Shown: positions 39,574 to 52,010 of the stretch, in pieces
Layout: each line of letters starts with the position of its first letter
Numbering within the stretch: position 1 is the first letter of the stretch
Source: Enoplosus armatus
Lineage: Eukaryota; Chordata; Actinopteri; Centrarchiformes; Enoplosidae
Assembly: GCF_043641665.1 (NCBI RefSeq)
Contig: NC_092181.1
Span: 317,501-381,500 of the forward strand
Length of the DNA: 64,000 nucleotides
Direction: 5' to 3'
Program-made: the position numbers and the translations under genes
The notes under the pieces: model-generated
Databases searched by the model: none
Told to the model about the DNA's origin: nothing
What the model saw: only the letters and a program-made list of their open reading frames with translations

Positions 39574-40037
39574 GAGAGATCAGTATGGTTGACAGAGAAG
39601 GGAAAAACAAAACCAAAAAAAAAACAATAAGATGAGCAGAGAAAGACTGGATTGTTATGGAGGCCTGGAGGACGGAGGGACACGGAGTGGGGATGATGGG
39701 GTGAAGAAGAGATGAAAATAGGAAAGAAGGGAGAGGGTTGATAAGGTTGAGTAAGTGTCTGTCTACACATGGTTTAAATATAGTGTCTGAACATCCACGC
39801 TCTGCTTCTCCCTCCTGTCCTCCGCCTCTGGGGTCCTCGGAGACTGGGAGAGGTGTCTATTTCACTGCCCCATGGAGGGGAAGTCAGTGGATGATAACTT
39901 GACGGAGACAGTCTGGAGTTTGAGTAGCCGTGTGAGGTTGAAGAGGTCATCACGATACATTCACATAAACATAAAAATTTTCCACTTCGGAGGATGAGCT
40001 GAAGATTGTTGTGTCTATGCACTATACATATCACTGA
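39574..40037. repeat. Direct duplication, copy 1
   Basis: It is similar to 43644-44080 in the same orientation, about 4.0-4.1 kb away. The best stretch includes GCTTCTCCCTCCTGTCCTC identical in both (39804-39822 here). GCCTCTGGGGTCC, GAGAGGTGTCT and TTTCACTGCC follow in the same order. Similarity starts near GAGAGATC and extends to a TTGTTGTRTCTATRCA block. No conserved reading frame was seen. Confidence 0.75.
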
Positions 40038-41579
40038 AAGCCATGTAGGGTGAAGCAGTGACTTCCTTTATTGGTGAAGAATTTATGTGTGAAAGGAACC
40101 ATGATGTCCATGATTAGCCAATATGTCAGACATGCTCCATATGTCATATGACAAAAGGATACAAGTGGTCATTTCAGCTTAAATTCATCACAGTAGACAT
40201 TATTACCACCCAAACATATAGTTTCTTTTGAACCCCACTCTGGCTGCTGCACTGGTTAAACAAGCATGCAGTGCATTCTCCATACACACTTACTACTTAC
40301 TTACCAGAAAAACACTGGGCTCAACCTTGTGATGAGCAACATATAAAGAGGACGCCATACCCGAGGATTATTTTCAAAGCTAAATTGTTTTATTTACCAA
40401 AAAATACCACAAGTTTACCAAAACTGCAGGCGTTGGGAGGCCTGGCCAAACCCCAAAAACAAAAGGATGAGGGAAGACACCATCAGACAACATGGAATTC
40501 AATAAAATTCAACTTGGCTCCTTTGTCCTTTCCCTAGTTTCATTATGATTTTTTAACTTTTATTTCTTTTGAGAAAAAGTTTTTGGAGCCACAGTTTTAA
40601 AGAACAAGAGAAGGCATACTTTTATTTGGAGCTGTAGATGTGCACAATGCAGAGCAAACTACTGGAGACACAAAGCACCAGTCCTGTTATCATGTATTGA
40701 GTTCATTGGAGACCTCTAATCACGCATTAACATACGTGCACATGAAAAGGCAGGCTGTCGTTATCCTTTCACTCTCCCCATCTGTATCGGTCTGGCGTGT
40801 TTACCTTCAGCACATGATCAACATGTTCAGCTCCAATTGATTGGCCTTTTTTTCTACTTTGCTGCACATTTGTTTTCTGTTGCAATCAACACAGGTGCAA
40901 TTGTTTCGTCTGACGTGACTCTTGTGCATGGTAGCACATTTGCATTAAGTAATTTATTTCTCAATTTACTGTTGTTGCACTGCTTGTTGCCCCTTCACAC
41001 CTCTGATGCAAGGGCCTCCTTGTGTAGCAGGTTTCCATCACAAACACCCAGCTACTCATTATAGCTCATCATTATCATCATAGTCTAATTTAAAGGCAAA
41101 GAACATTCAAAATAAAATCTCTCATACATACAAACACACAAACACAAATGCAGAACTACATTTCCCTTCTTCATCATTTCTCATTTCACATGCGGCTATA
41201 GGGAGTAGCTTCGTCTATGGCTCCACGATTGTCATTTCCATCGACACCATTCAAATCACATCTAACCAGCTGCATTGTAATGAAGGCCTTTCTCAAACTT
41301 TTTGTTTTGTTTGGAGTTACCAGATGCGATTCCCATTGTGATGGTGTGGGGAGAAAAAGAGATTTGCTTTTGAAGAGACAGCTTTGGCAGTAAATTGGAG
41401 AGCAGGGACTTGTGGGGATAGGAGTTTACGTATGTGTGTTTGTGGGAGAGAGAGAGAGAGAGGGAAACTGAGAGAGAGTATACGTACATGTGCCAGCAAT
41501 TATTCGGCAATTGTTCATGCTGATGTGTGTGTGTATGTACGAGTGTGTGTGCCTTTCCATGTTTGTGTCTATACACACA

Positions 41580-41581
<2 letters not shown>

Positions 41582-41626
<45 letters not shown>
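41582..41626. repeat. (GT)n microsatellite
   Basis: Pure GT run; a further GT-rich stretch lies at 41724-41769. Confidence 0.95.
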
Positions 41627-41628
<2 letters not shown>

Positions 41629-42299
41629 TCCCCTGAGCCCTTTGGGCTTTCACTGCAGAGAAATTCAATTTCAGTTGTCACTCACCAATCAGCCTGCCTA
41701 ATTCCTGGTCTGGACTAAACTATGATGTGTGTGTGCGTGCATGTGTTCGTGTGTGTGTGTGTGTGTGTTAAAGTGTGCAATTTGTGCAATGTGTGTTTAT
41801 CATCTCAATACCTGCTCAATCCACAGTGTTTTGGCCTTTCATAATGAGGTTTATGGTGTGCTGCTCTGCATCCTGGCATGGCCTCTTACAATATGTGCAT
41901 ATACTGCTCCTCTTGTATACTGAAGTCACAAACTAGATGTGATTTATCAACATTTAGAATTGTGTTTACACTACAATAAACTCTGCCTCCACCATCACAA
42001 TATGGGTGTCAAACTTTCCTCAGTACTTACGGGAACATAGCAGTATCTGTCTTTATAGCGAAATCTAAACTCCAAGGAAGAAAGACTCCTCTGTTTAACT
42101 TTGTGCACTTTTAAAACTTAACCACATCAAACTTATAAATAGCACATTAAAGTGATAAATGGGAGAAGAATAACAAGAACACTGCCGGTGGTCTGTAATT
42201 CCTTTGGGTATTCTTCGACATAGGTGACGATGGTAAACTTTTACTGGCAGTGTGTGAAGTGTGCTTTTTTATTTTTAAATCCTGATTGGCTGCCAACCA

Positions 42300-42480
42300 G
42301 TGGGGCATAAAATAAAACTTTATTCTTGTGGTTCTTTTCAGATCAGAGTTACAGGGTGCTTTAAAGACGATAAAACAACAATTGGAAAATCAATAAAAAT
42401 GACCAACATTAATTAGAAACGGGGTTATGGCTGCGTAAAATAGGGTTGCGACAGGGAAATACAACAGGAATAAAACAGGC
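42300..42480 (-). mobile_element. Possible retroelement tail, minus orientation
   Basis: An ATAAAATAAAACTTTATT stretch, then ACAGGGTGCTTTAAAGACGA followed by A-rich sequence, resembles the reversed 3' end of fish LINE/SINE copies (compare 51786-52010). The match is weak. Confidence 0.3.
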
Positions 42481-43643
42481 AAAAACAAATCTGGCTTATG
42501 AGTAGCTCATAAAACTGAGGCAAGAGAGACGGATACGGTCAGTTCTCATGACTACAGGTCAGTGTCTCAGGAACTGGGGTTCAGGTGACTCACCAGCATC
42601 CTTAATGATGTCTCACAGGTTTCTATAAAAATGAACAATAATTGAATGTTGCTCTTCAATTCACCAATCCACCAAAGAACGTACACCATCTAATGTGACT
42701 TATATTAACCTTAAGCCTCATATGCTGTGGTTATATAAGTACACTGAGATATAACCTGAATAAGGGCAAAAATTGACTTTCTTGCTGTGGCAAAAAGTAA
42801 GGACCCCACCAACCAATAGGAGCTGGATTAACCAATCAGCTTGCTTGATGCTTTGGTTCCCATGATACCTTGATGAGATTTGAGAGTGATGTACATCAGC
42901 TACTCTGCGAGCCTGTGCAACCTACAGTTACCCATAACACATAAACCTGTATAGAACCATCGCTCTAGCATAACTTCTCAGTAGACAAAATTATAAATTC
43001 TATAAATTATAAAGTATAAATTCATAGTGTGAATTTGCATGTTTGCCTCAATGTGCACCTTTTATTTTCTTGGAGATGTCCTTAATTCAGCTCCAAGGAA
43101 GCAAATTATTGTAAATGATATTTGTATTGAATTATACTAAATTGCAGTGAATTTCACTGCAAATCCAATTCAACATTGTAAATGTCATTATCACAATTCA
43201 AAATAAACTGTTGTTAATGTGCACTTAAAAATCTGTTACCGGCAAATGAACTGAGCATTTTACCAAATTAAAATGTCAAGGTAATTTAATTCAGCACATT
43301 TCTTACTACCTTACTGTTTCCTTACAGATAGAAAGTACCAATACTGAGCTGTAAAAACAAGATATTATGATGTTTTATGCCAAAGGAGATTAAACGGAAG
43401 AGAGCAAGGAGAAAGATCCAGCTTTCTGCGTGTAGAGCATTTACTCACTGCTGTTTAGTGGAAGATTTGAATTTGTCACTTCCTTCAGGCAAATAGGGCG
43501 ATAGGTACATGATCTCAATTAACGGATGGAGTGCTCTTCGCTGTCACAGCTGCTCTTGAGATTTATGTTGAAGAAATATGTGTATTTTTACATAAAAGCC
43601 TTGCCTGGTGTAACTTTAAGCTTCTTTACAAATAAACTAATCT

Positions 43644-44080
43644 GAGAGATCGGTGTGGTAAAGGCAGAGAGAGAGTGGAAAACAGAGAGATTGGAGTGAG
43701 GGAGGCGAGCAGGGAGGATGGTGAATGATGCATGGAAGAAGACAGAGGAAAAAGGGGGGAGAGGGAATGATGGGAGTAAGTGTGTGTGTGTGGTTTAAAT
43801 AGTGTGTCCCATCATCTACGCTCAGCTTCTCCCTCCTGTCCTCTGCCTCTGGGGTCCATAGGGACTTGGAGAGGTGTCTGTTTCACTGCCTCATGGAGTG
43901 GAAGTGAGTGGATGATGGGCTGGCAGAGACAGGCAGAGTGTGCAGTTTGATGTGTGGCTGTGGGAGTGTTACGAGTGTTCATCGAGGGACTGTCACCTTC
44001 ACCATCTTCTAGTTCAGGGCCCCTTCAAACCTACGGTCCGTGAGCTGATGTTTTGTTGTATCTATACATTGTTTCACTTA
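43644..44080. repeat. Direct duplication, copy 2
   Basis: This is the partner of 39574-40037, with the shared 19-mer at 43825-43843. GTTTAAATA lies just upstream of the core in both. Copies differ by substitutions and small indels, so the event is old or the pair belongs to a dispersed family. Confidence 0.75.
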
Positions 44081-44869
44081 TGCGTTAATTTGTCAATTTT
44101 ACTCTTTAAACCATAATTTATCAACTATATACAGTACATAGTTTGGTTTTCAAGGATAAACTACATAGGAGGATAATAAACCCCTGTTTTAGTCAATTAG
44201 TGAGTCTGTCCTCAAACAATTATCAGGCAACTTAATTGCATCGTCATTACCTAAAATAGCATGATTGAATATAAATATGGGAGCAAATTTGCCCATGCTG
44301 TTAAAAACTTGCATTTAGTTTAGTATTCCATGTAAAACAAGTGAGAACATCTAGTGTTATTTATTGTGCATTACAGGGAATTATGTATTCTCCATTACCA
44401 TGCACTTAATGTGAGGTCAGTGATTAATTTGAGGGTGATGAGCAATAGTGCCTGAAAAAAAACGATGTTGTAATTTAAATGCTCATAAGTGTATTATAAG
44501 TATCATAAAAATGGTTCACCCAGCATAGTAAATTCAATCATAACTCATCGTCTGTGTTAAAATGAAATCCATCATAATAATATATATATAACCAAGTATG
44601 TGACCACTGCATGGATTAGGTTAAAGGGCATGACATGTCATAATGTGGTAGGTCACATTTACTGTTCTTTTTCAGTATGAGTGTGTTTGTTTGTGTGTCT
44701 GTGTGTATGCTGATGTGCATGACTGTCTGTGTGTGTGTGAGAGAGGGAGGGTAAAATGTGCTGTTGAAGGCAGTATGAGCTCCCAAACTTGCTGTACTCA
44801 GCTCCTCGTCTAGACCAGCCACCGTTATTATGGCTGTTCACACCTGCAGTCTGTAATTTATTGCACACG

Positions 44870-44876
<7 letters not shown>

Positions 44877-44921
<45 letters not shown>
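44877..44921. repeat. (CA)n microsatellite
   Basis: Pure CA run; imperfect CA stretches follow at 45003-45035 and 45115-45175. Confidence 0.95.
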
Positions 44922-44922
<1 letters not shown>

Positions 44923-45566
44923 TTTTCTCACTTTGTCAGTAACAGTGCTGACCTCAGATAATGGGAGAGTCCAGCGTGAAATACTCTGTCCTCATGTGTC
45001 ACACATGCACATGCACACACACACGCACACACACAGTGGAGAGGGCTTAATGTGATGTATCCATCAGACTTAGAGTGCTGACACACCTGATGTTAATCGC
45101 TTGAATGGTTAGTGCACACACACACGCAAACACACACATAGCTGTGCAAACACACAGAGACACACGCACACACAGAAAAAAAAGAGAGACAACAGAAGGC
45201 TTTGATATTTGAGTGATTTGAGATATATATTTTGTGTGAATGAGAGTTATACTTGATTGAGTTGATTTTCTCACCAATTTAACAACATGCCAGACTCTGT
45301 TCATTACGTTGGAGACTTAATGATGCCTTGATTATATTTTTATAGGAAAATCCATATGGTACCTGAGAGAAGAAAATAAGTGTTAGGCTCGACTAACATG
45401 CAACGGATCTCTTAAGCAGCTTGTATTTAAATTTAATCTCAACTATTTAATTACAGGGTTGGACTTTTGTATTTAGGTTGAAACAGATTATCTGACTAAT
45501 ATGTCACACCACATGTGTAGATTAATGCCGAATGGCCATGTGGGTCCTACTTAATCTTATAAGGTA

Positions 45567-45630
45567 ATTGATCATGTTCTAATAAGACCAACTGAAAGCC
45601 TACTGTTGGTCTTATTAGAACATCATCAAT
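45567..45630. repeat. Near-perfect palindromic hairpin, 26-bp arms and 12-nt loop
   Basis: The left arm 45567-45592 pairs with the right arm 45605-45630 at 25 of 26 positions (one C/G difference at the seventh base). The loop is 45593-45604 (TGAAAGCCTACT). The inner 19 pairs are perfect. The flanks do not continue the pairing strongly. It could be a tiny foldback transposon or a hairpin RNA locus; nothing else in the window matches it. Confidence 0.85.
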
Positions 45631-46819
45631 ACGATACACATAGGAGCATTGAATTTTCCATTTTTCCACACATTACACTGAGCTCAGTGGATTTCCCTTT
45701 GCCTCCAGTTGGACTTAGCTTATACACGGTTTGCAATGTTGAATAACTGAAGTGTTCTGTAGCTTCCTCAACTGACTTGGACCCTGATGTGGCTGTAATT
45801 ATCACCACCCCTTCAATGGTGCTGGAGACTGGACAAATGCAAGGCTCTTATGACCACAATCAATTGCAGAAGCACAAAATGTCTTCCCTGAGGTATTGAC
45901 AAGCACCTGAGATATTGAGAGATTTTTAATTTTACCCTGAAATTAGAAAGCTATCCTGTCATGTTAATGAATTTCAGATGAGGTGGTGGTTTTGTAAGAT
46001 TAATGGAATTATTATTGTGGCTACAGTACAAAATATTATTTGGTAATACTGTAATCATGGAGCAAATATATTGTAGGTAAGACAACACAGGTTTTATTGA
46101 TATTGATATGCAGTATCTCAGGATGTCTCTGCTCTTCTTGTACTGTCAAGGTGTTATCCTGTGGAGTTTTTCACTGCTAGTGGAGCTGAATATCAATGTT
46201 TTAATGAGCGAGTCCTTTTATTGTTTGTGTTTTGTCACACAAATACACCAGTTATGTGGCCAGTTTTGTGCAAATAAAATGGGAAAAGAAGACAAAGCAT
46301 GTAGTAAAACATCCAAAAAGGCTTTGCATATGTTTCATCAACTGGGAAATGATTTGAACGTTTTTGTTGAGCCTTATGGATATGTACTATGGAGAGAAAC
46401 AACACCAAAATGTTTGCATTGAAAACTCTGCCTTTAACCCTGAATGTCCTCCAAGCTCTGAAGAGTGGTGATGAGATTACACGGGCAGTGATAGCCAACC
46501 GGCCGAGTGTCACTCAAACTCAAAATTCAAACAAGACATCGCAGCACCACCCACACTGTTTGACTGACAGATGATCTCTGAGGAATGCAGGCCAAAACCA
46601 GCTCAGCAATGAATATATATCACCAAAGAGAAAAGGCACAAAAAAGGGAAGGATTTCCACTTTAAATCTCTGTCTGCACAAAACAAAGATGTCTTTTTAT
46701 GGAGTCAGCAACATTTTCAGTTTAAACTCACTGAGAGAGGCAAGAACTTTAACATTAAATCACTTTGATATGTATTTCTGTGCATCGACTCAAGGGTATT
46801 TGTGTGTGTGTGTGTGTGT

Positions 46820-46997
46820 GTGTAAGACAACCAAGTAGTGTCTGGGCGTATATGTGACACCTAAATCTGAATCAGTCAGCACTTTAGTCCTATTATTTCC
46901 AGTGGCAATGTGTCAAATGTTGATAAATAAAGAACACACACACAAACACAGACAAACAGCTGACCCCCTGCCAGTTTGTACAGCTCTATAAGCTCAC

Positions 46998-47035
<38 letters not shown>

Positions 47036-47180
47036 TAGCAGGAGGTGTTCAATCCAGTGTGTAAGTGTGTCTGTACTGTATATGTGTGAAGGCAAAATAT
47101 CCATCAGTCAGCAGTTTTAGCCTTGTTATCTCCACTGGCACTCTATCAAAGATGTAAACAATGATAAATAATGAACACAC
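46820..47180. repeat. Tandem duplication, period about 232 bp, two copies
   Basis: ATCAGTCAGC at 46871 and 47103 is followed in both by a TTTAG-CC-TATT/GTTAT-TCCA(G/C)TGGCA series, TCAAA, GATAAATAA and GAACACAC. Each copy is preceded by a GT-rich stretch with a TATATGTG block, and each is followed by a GT run (47003-47033 and 47197-47239). Replication slippage or unequal exchange through the GT runs is a plausible origin. Confidence 0.65.
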
Positions 47181-47195
47181 TCATCTTAATGGAGT

Positions 47196-47196
<1 letters not shown>

Positions 47197-47239
<43 letters not shown>
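47197..47239. repeat. (GT)n microsatellite
   Basis: Pure GT run at the end of the 232-bp tandem; sister runs lie at 46800-46823 and 47003-47033. Confidence 0.95.
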
Positions 47240-47242
<3 letters not shown>

Positions 47243-47409
47243 CCTGTTGGACAAGAGACTGTATACTGTGTTTAGACAATCAAATGGAATATTTGTTTGT
47301 GTGAATGTCTTTAGGGATATACATAGCCGTTGCTTTCATGCTGAAATGGCTTGTGTGTGTACGTGTGTGTTTGTACATGGGATGCTGAGGTTTCATTAGA
47401 CATGAAGAC

Positions 47410-47967
47410 TTAAAGCAACATTATGTAACCATTACCTTATACCTTAAAATAACAGCTGCAATATCATTTAGATGGTACACTGATTGGTAATAGGGGGAAT
47501 GGCGCTTCTTTCATTCCCACTCTGCGGCCCGAAGGCCTTTTCTTGCACTATGTAACTTGGTTGAACGGGTAACATCTCCCGCGAGTAGTGCAAAATGTTT
47601 TATGGCACTACGCCACACATGGGTCTAGCTCAGTATTCTCAGTATGGACATCATGGCAGAGGGGAAGAGGACATAGACGGAGGAAGCTAAGAAATGAAAA
47701 AGAGAGAGTGACAGAGCACTATTACTGGTAAGTAATAGCTGGCTTGCTATGTCTTGTATTGTTGCACTTGCTTGATGTTTGGCTGTGTTAGCAAAGTTGT
47801 CAAATTGCTAGTTTTTGATCATGAGCCAAGTCAGCACACCAAATCCAAATCCTCCAGCTTGTCAACAAATGCATGTGCACAGCTGTCCATGAGGGTGAAA
47901 TGCACTCCAAAAACTGTAGGGGTGCCAGGTAGCATAAAGTAACAATTGTTGCATAAAGTTGCTTTAA
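47410..47967. mobile_element. TTAA-flanked MITE, family C
   Basis: The left end is TTAAAGCAACATTATGTAAC. The reverse complement of the right end is TTAAAGCAACTTTATGCAAC (18 of 20 identical, including TTAA). The 558-bp element has a CpG-containing, GC-richer middle (about 47515-47600) and no intact protein. Inverted ends with TTAA at both borders indicate a non-autonomous DNA transposon, probably moved by a piggyBac-type enzyme (inference). Confidence 0.8.
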
Positions 47968-49344
47968 AGAAACTTAAATCACTCCCAACACAAGCCTCTG
48001 TGTGGGCATCGTCTTTGCGTAGTTACTCTCATTTATAGTACATATTTACATTTTTGCATAAGTCTCAGTTCATTATACATATTCCCTGTTTGCTTGCTTC
48101 TTTTGAAATAAAAAGGTTTAAAAGTGTTTGTTGGAGCAAATGAAGCAAGGGTGGTCATGCATTAGAGGAGAGAGGTGGATGAGATGAGATCTCTCTTGCA
48201 CAAACAATGTTTCTACCTTCACTCTGCAGTATTGATGTAGATAATGATTGCAGTGAAGGCCAGGGATGTATGAACACACAGATACACGCTCACTGTATAT
48301 GTAGCTATCTTATACTCATCTTCAAATAGCCACTTTGTGATGGCCCTTAGTTCAAAGCATTCAGCTGTTACTCTGATTCTGCTCTCTGAGTTAAAATGCC
48401 CAAGTGAGTTGTTCAGTCAGAGAAACCCTTGCCTCAAACCTCTTTAAGCTTCCATTCTGCTGCAGCCTATAACAATATGTGAAATGATAGTTATATGCTG
48501 TGATTAAATGTGATGTGGGTATAATGGAAAAGCAAAAGAAAAGCTTTCACATACAACCTTTTCTAAGCAGTACATTAGAAAATGTTGCTTACAACACAAT
48601 GTCAGACCACTACTGTTTTTACATGACCTTTTGGTGGTAGGACATTGTAGTTATCATTTTTCATCAAAGGAACATAGATTTCAGGGGACTACTGCCTGCT
48701 GTATTTTTGTTTGAATTTCCGTTCATTGCTTCGGCCACTAAAACACATCTGCATTTCAATCTCACGGTGCCAACGATTTCACTCGTAAGACATCTTCATC
48801 CTTAGAGTAATTTTCATGTTTTTTCTGTGTAGTTACATGTTAGATCGGTTAGCATGACAGATGTCTGTCTCACTCTGCTCGCCCTAGCACCATTTCCTCC
48901 TCGGTATACTCTCAAACCAATGTGGAACAGCAGTCATTCAGTACAAAGTGTAATCATCTTCTTGATGGAGCTCCACATCATGGTATATGCTATCTGACAT
49001 CTTCTTGTGAAAGAGTCATTACTTCGCAGAGTTGCTAACCACTTTTTGTTCGCTAACTAATATGCAGGTCTTCCATCATCCAGCACTAGCGCATATCTGA
49101 GTTTGACGTGGAGGAACAGTGCATTTATGTGCTGTCGTGTAGGTAAATTTGTCTTCATTGTATGTCTTTCTTTACGCATTAGCAGTATATAAACACTGGA
49201 AAGATGGTTAACCTCTTCGGCTTTAGACTAAGCCATCTAAAACCTACAGGGAGCTCAAGTCCTTTTATTGTTTGGACAGCCTTTACGGATCATATGTATT
49301 CCACAAAGAGTTAAGATGCTTTCTCTGTTCTATTGTGCATTAAA

Positions 49345-49700
49345 TGATTACTAGAGGAGATGAAACTCTAATGATCCCCGTGGGGAAATTGGATCGTTGC
49401 AGCGGCAAATAAGATACAGCAAAGAAAAAGACCAGGTTATAAATAAGAATAGAGCAAATGAGGTGATATCAAAAATAACAAAGCAGACAATTTCAACATT
49501 ACAACATATTCAGTGCAGTCATATGAATAATAATATATGAATTCCAGCATAATACAAAGAATATGGATAAACAACATGCTATCAAAGTATATGAACAAAA
49601 TATGCAGGAGGAAGAAAATCATGGTCTCTTCTGTACAATATGTATCAGAAGATTAACATGAATTTATAGAATATATATCAGAGAATCAGGTGCAAGGCTG
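49345..49700 (-). mobile_element. Retroelement 3' end, minus orientation
   Basis: On the minus strand a CAATTTCCCCACGGGGATCA motif (about 49374-49393) is followed by TTAGAGTTTCATC, the form of a fish non-LTR 3' terminus (TTTCCCC-GGGGATCAATAAAG). Upstream on that strand (49400-49700 here) is A/T-rich sequence of unclear extent. Confidence 0.45.
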
Positions 49701-50644
49701 CATATCCTCCAGAATGTATGAGTCAATGTGAGCTGAAGGGATGAAAGAATTAATTCAGTCAACAGTAATGGACCAAGCTTTAATGTTACAAATCAGTGCT
49801 TTCACACCATAATAGTCTTCATCTGGTTCACTGAATTGCTAACACAGTTTAAAAAAAATTAAAAAAAATTCTCTTATAGTGGTGTAAGACTAGTGTGTGG
49901 GCCCTGGGGTGGCCATTTTAGTTGTCATAGTACATACTAAGTCAACTGTGCATGCAATACTGTAATAAAGGCTATTATAGTAGAAACACTGATGCTTGCT
50001 CTATTTTCTAACAGTAGTGTAATTCTTTCTTTCAGTCTTAAGTATTGTTCTGTGCTCTCTGCAAGCTGGTGTTGTGTAGAAGTCCCGTCCATATGTGTTT
50101 CCTCTCACCTTAACCTGCACCCATCCCCCAACCAGTCAATTTCTGAAATGCTTAACCATAACCTAACCTAAGCCCTAACCCCACCCTCCAAGGGGGACAC
50201 TGCGGGAAACACAATTGTAACGGAAGGGAAACACTATTCGAGTGGGGACTGGACTTCACGCTGTGACACGACTGTATAATTAGAGTGGAGTGTTCCTGTA
50301 TTTACAACTACTCCAACAGAATGATATGTCTTTTCTATAGCAGAGGCATTACGTCAGTTTTAGGAGTTGTAGTCTCCCAGTTAAACCTTCTTTTGTATCT
50401 ATAATTTCAGTTTATAAACTTAACAGTTTTCTCAGTGTGTCAGACAGATATTTAATCAACATTTTAGTAAATATGACAATTGATGACAATCATTTCTGCA
50501 TCTCTGTGGTGTTACACTGGTACAAAATTGGGACTTAGCAGTTAGTAAAATCAATGAATTAATTAACACACTTGCAGATTCTGTACTTTTATACATCTTT
50601 CATGTCTCACCCTGTATGATTTCTTTTTCATGATGTGTTTTGAT

Positions 50645-50771
50645 TTTTTGCCTTTATTGGATAGTGACAGTGAAGAATTACAGGAAATGCGGTGGGGGTG
50701 GGGGACATGGGCCGCTGCGGTAAGGAGGTATGTGGTGCGCACTCTACCCAGTGAGCTACCAGGACGCCCTG
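50645..50771 (-). mobile_element. tRNA-derived SINE, B box lost, minus orientation
   Basis: The minus strand starts CCAGGGCGTCCTGGTAGCTC. An A box-like TAGCTCACTGGGTAGAG lies at 50742-50758, a GCAGCGGCCC block follows, and the end has TTCACTGTCACTATCCAA. The expected B box sequence between body and tail is missing, so this copy should not be transcribable by polymerase III. It is the same family as 20701-20856. Confidence 0.7.
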
Positions 50772-50784
50772 GTCTGTGGGACTT

Positions 50785-51111
50785 TCACATATAAATGAAC
50801 GTCAACATTCACGCTGTTGCCAAACGACTTCACACAATTCTGATGAAGCCAATCTCTCTGTATTTCGAAGTACAGAGAGTTTTTAAATCTGGTGTCTGTG
50901 GAGACATTTCTGCACTGCTGCACCAGAAGTGCAGAAAAAAAGCTGAATTGGCGGGCAGTTAGAATGCGTAAATATAATACATCCATGGTAAATACAGAGA
51001 AACAGAACTGTGATTTTTGGTAATTAGTTAGAGAACGCAACTCCGGGCCATGGAAAAACCTGTAGGCATACGCAAGAAGGGGGAGACAAAAGTTCCACAC
51101 TCCAGCTTTAA
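50785..51111. mobile_element. Truncated TTAA-type DNA element, family D
   Basis: The right end reads TTCCACACTCCAGCTTTAA. The body includes CGCAACTCCGGGCCATGGAA and resembles a dispersed fish element recalled from other genomes. No matching left terminus is present; similarity fades just beside the SINE at 50645-50771. This suggests truncation or replacement of the left end. Confidence 0.5.
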
Positions 51112-51785
51112 ATAAAATGAAGAATTTATACTTTTATAGCCACATTTTTGTTCTCACTGGCAAATGAGCACTGGGGAAGTCAAGACTTTGATTTGCTTAT
51201 AGATTATTAATGACCCCTTCTCCACCACTTACCACTGAATATCCACACATTCACTTCTGAACAAATTCATGAAGTTACTGCAGAGCTGAGACATTTTGAC
51301 TAAGAATAACTGCTGCAGATTAATAAACAGATAATATAAAATGCAGAAATACATAACAACACTGTTGCCTTTGGATCAATCTGAAGCAGTCTAAGTATTT
51401 CACCCTCACCTAATGATAATAAACTACAATGAGATTCGTTAGTCATTGAATTTCAAGAGAAGAGAGTCTAATCTAGTCTAATTGGGGAAAATCAACAGTT
51501 TCTTATACCCACAGAAGTCATTCTGCTTTCAGCTCGAAACACAACTGAATAACATGTTGAAACATGTTTGACATTAACAATGTTGGTGTCAGTCATAAAG
51601 AACATGTGTAATTAGTTGTTCTACAATAACATTTAAGACATTACCCATACTTGGGTCCAGAAATGGTGACATCAGAATTTAGAAAGTCAAAAATAAAATA
51701 TTGTACTTCAAGTTACTGACTAAGACCAAAAGTAATTTACTCCCTGAGGAAATACACCAGTCACAAGTGTACAAAAGGTACGAGG

Positions 51786-52010
51786 TAACATGGTTTATTT
51801 GTATAGCACCTTTCAACAACAAGGCAATTCAAAGTGCAAAAGAAACACATGGCAATATAAAATCACAATATAAAAAGACAGTTTTTTTAAAAAGAGTAAA
51901 ACAGAATAAAATAGAAGATAAAAATGAGCCAAAACAGAATATCACAGATTAAACAGAAGAATAAAAAATGCAGTACAGCTACAGTGCAGTGAAAGGTATT
52001 AGCGTAAATA
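51786..52010 (-). mobile_element. Retroelement 3' end, minus orientation
   Basis: TTTATTTGTATAGCACCTTT followed by CAACAACAAGGCAATTCAAAG is the reversed form of a common fish LINE/SINE 3' terminus (CTTTGAATTGCC ... GCTATACAAATAAA). The A-rich continuation to about 52010 is body sequence. The first 30-40 bases are highly diagnostic; the rest is not. Confidence 0.6.

Noticed and set aside
50100..50200. Interstitial telomere-like sequence (CTAACC-type units)
   Set aside because: Only a few imperfect units (AACCTAACCTAAGCCCTAACC and similar); too short and irregular to call.
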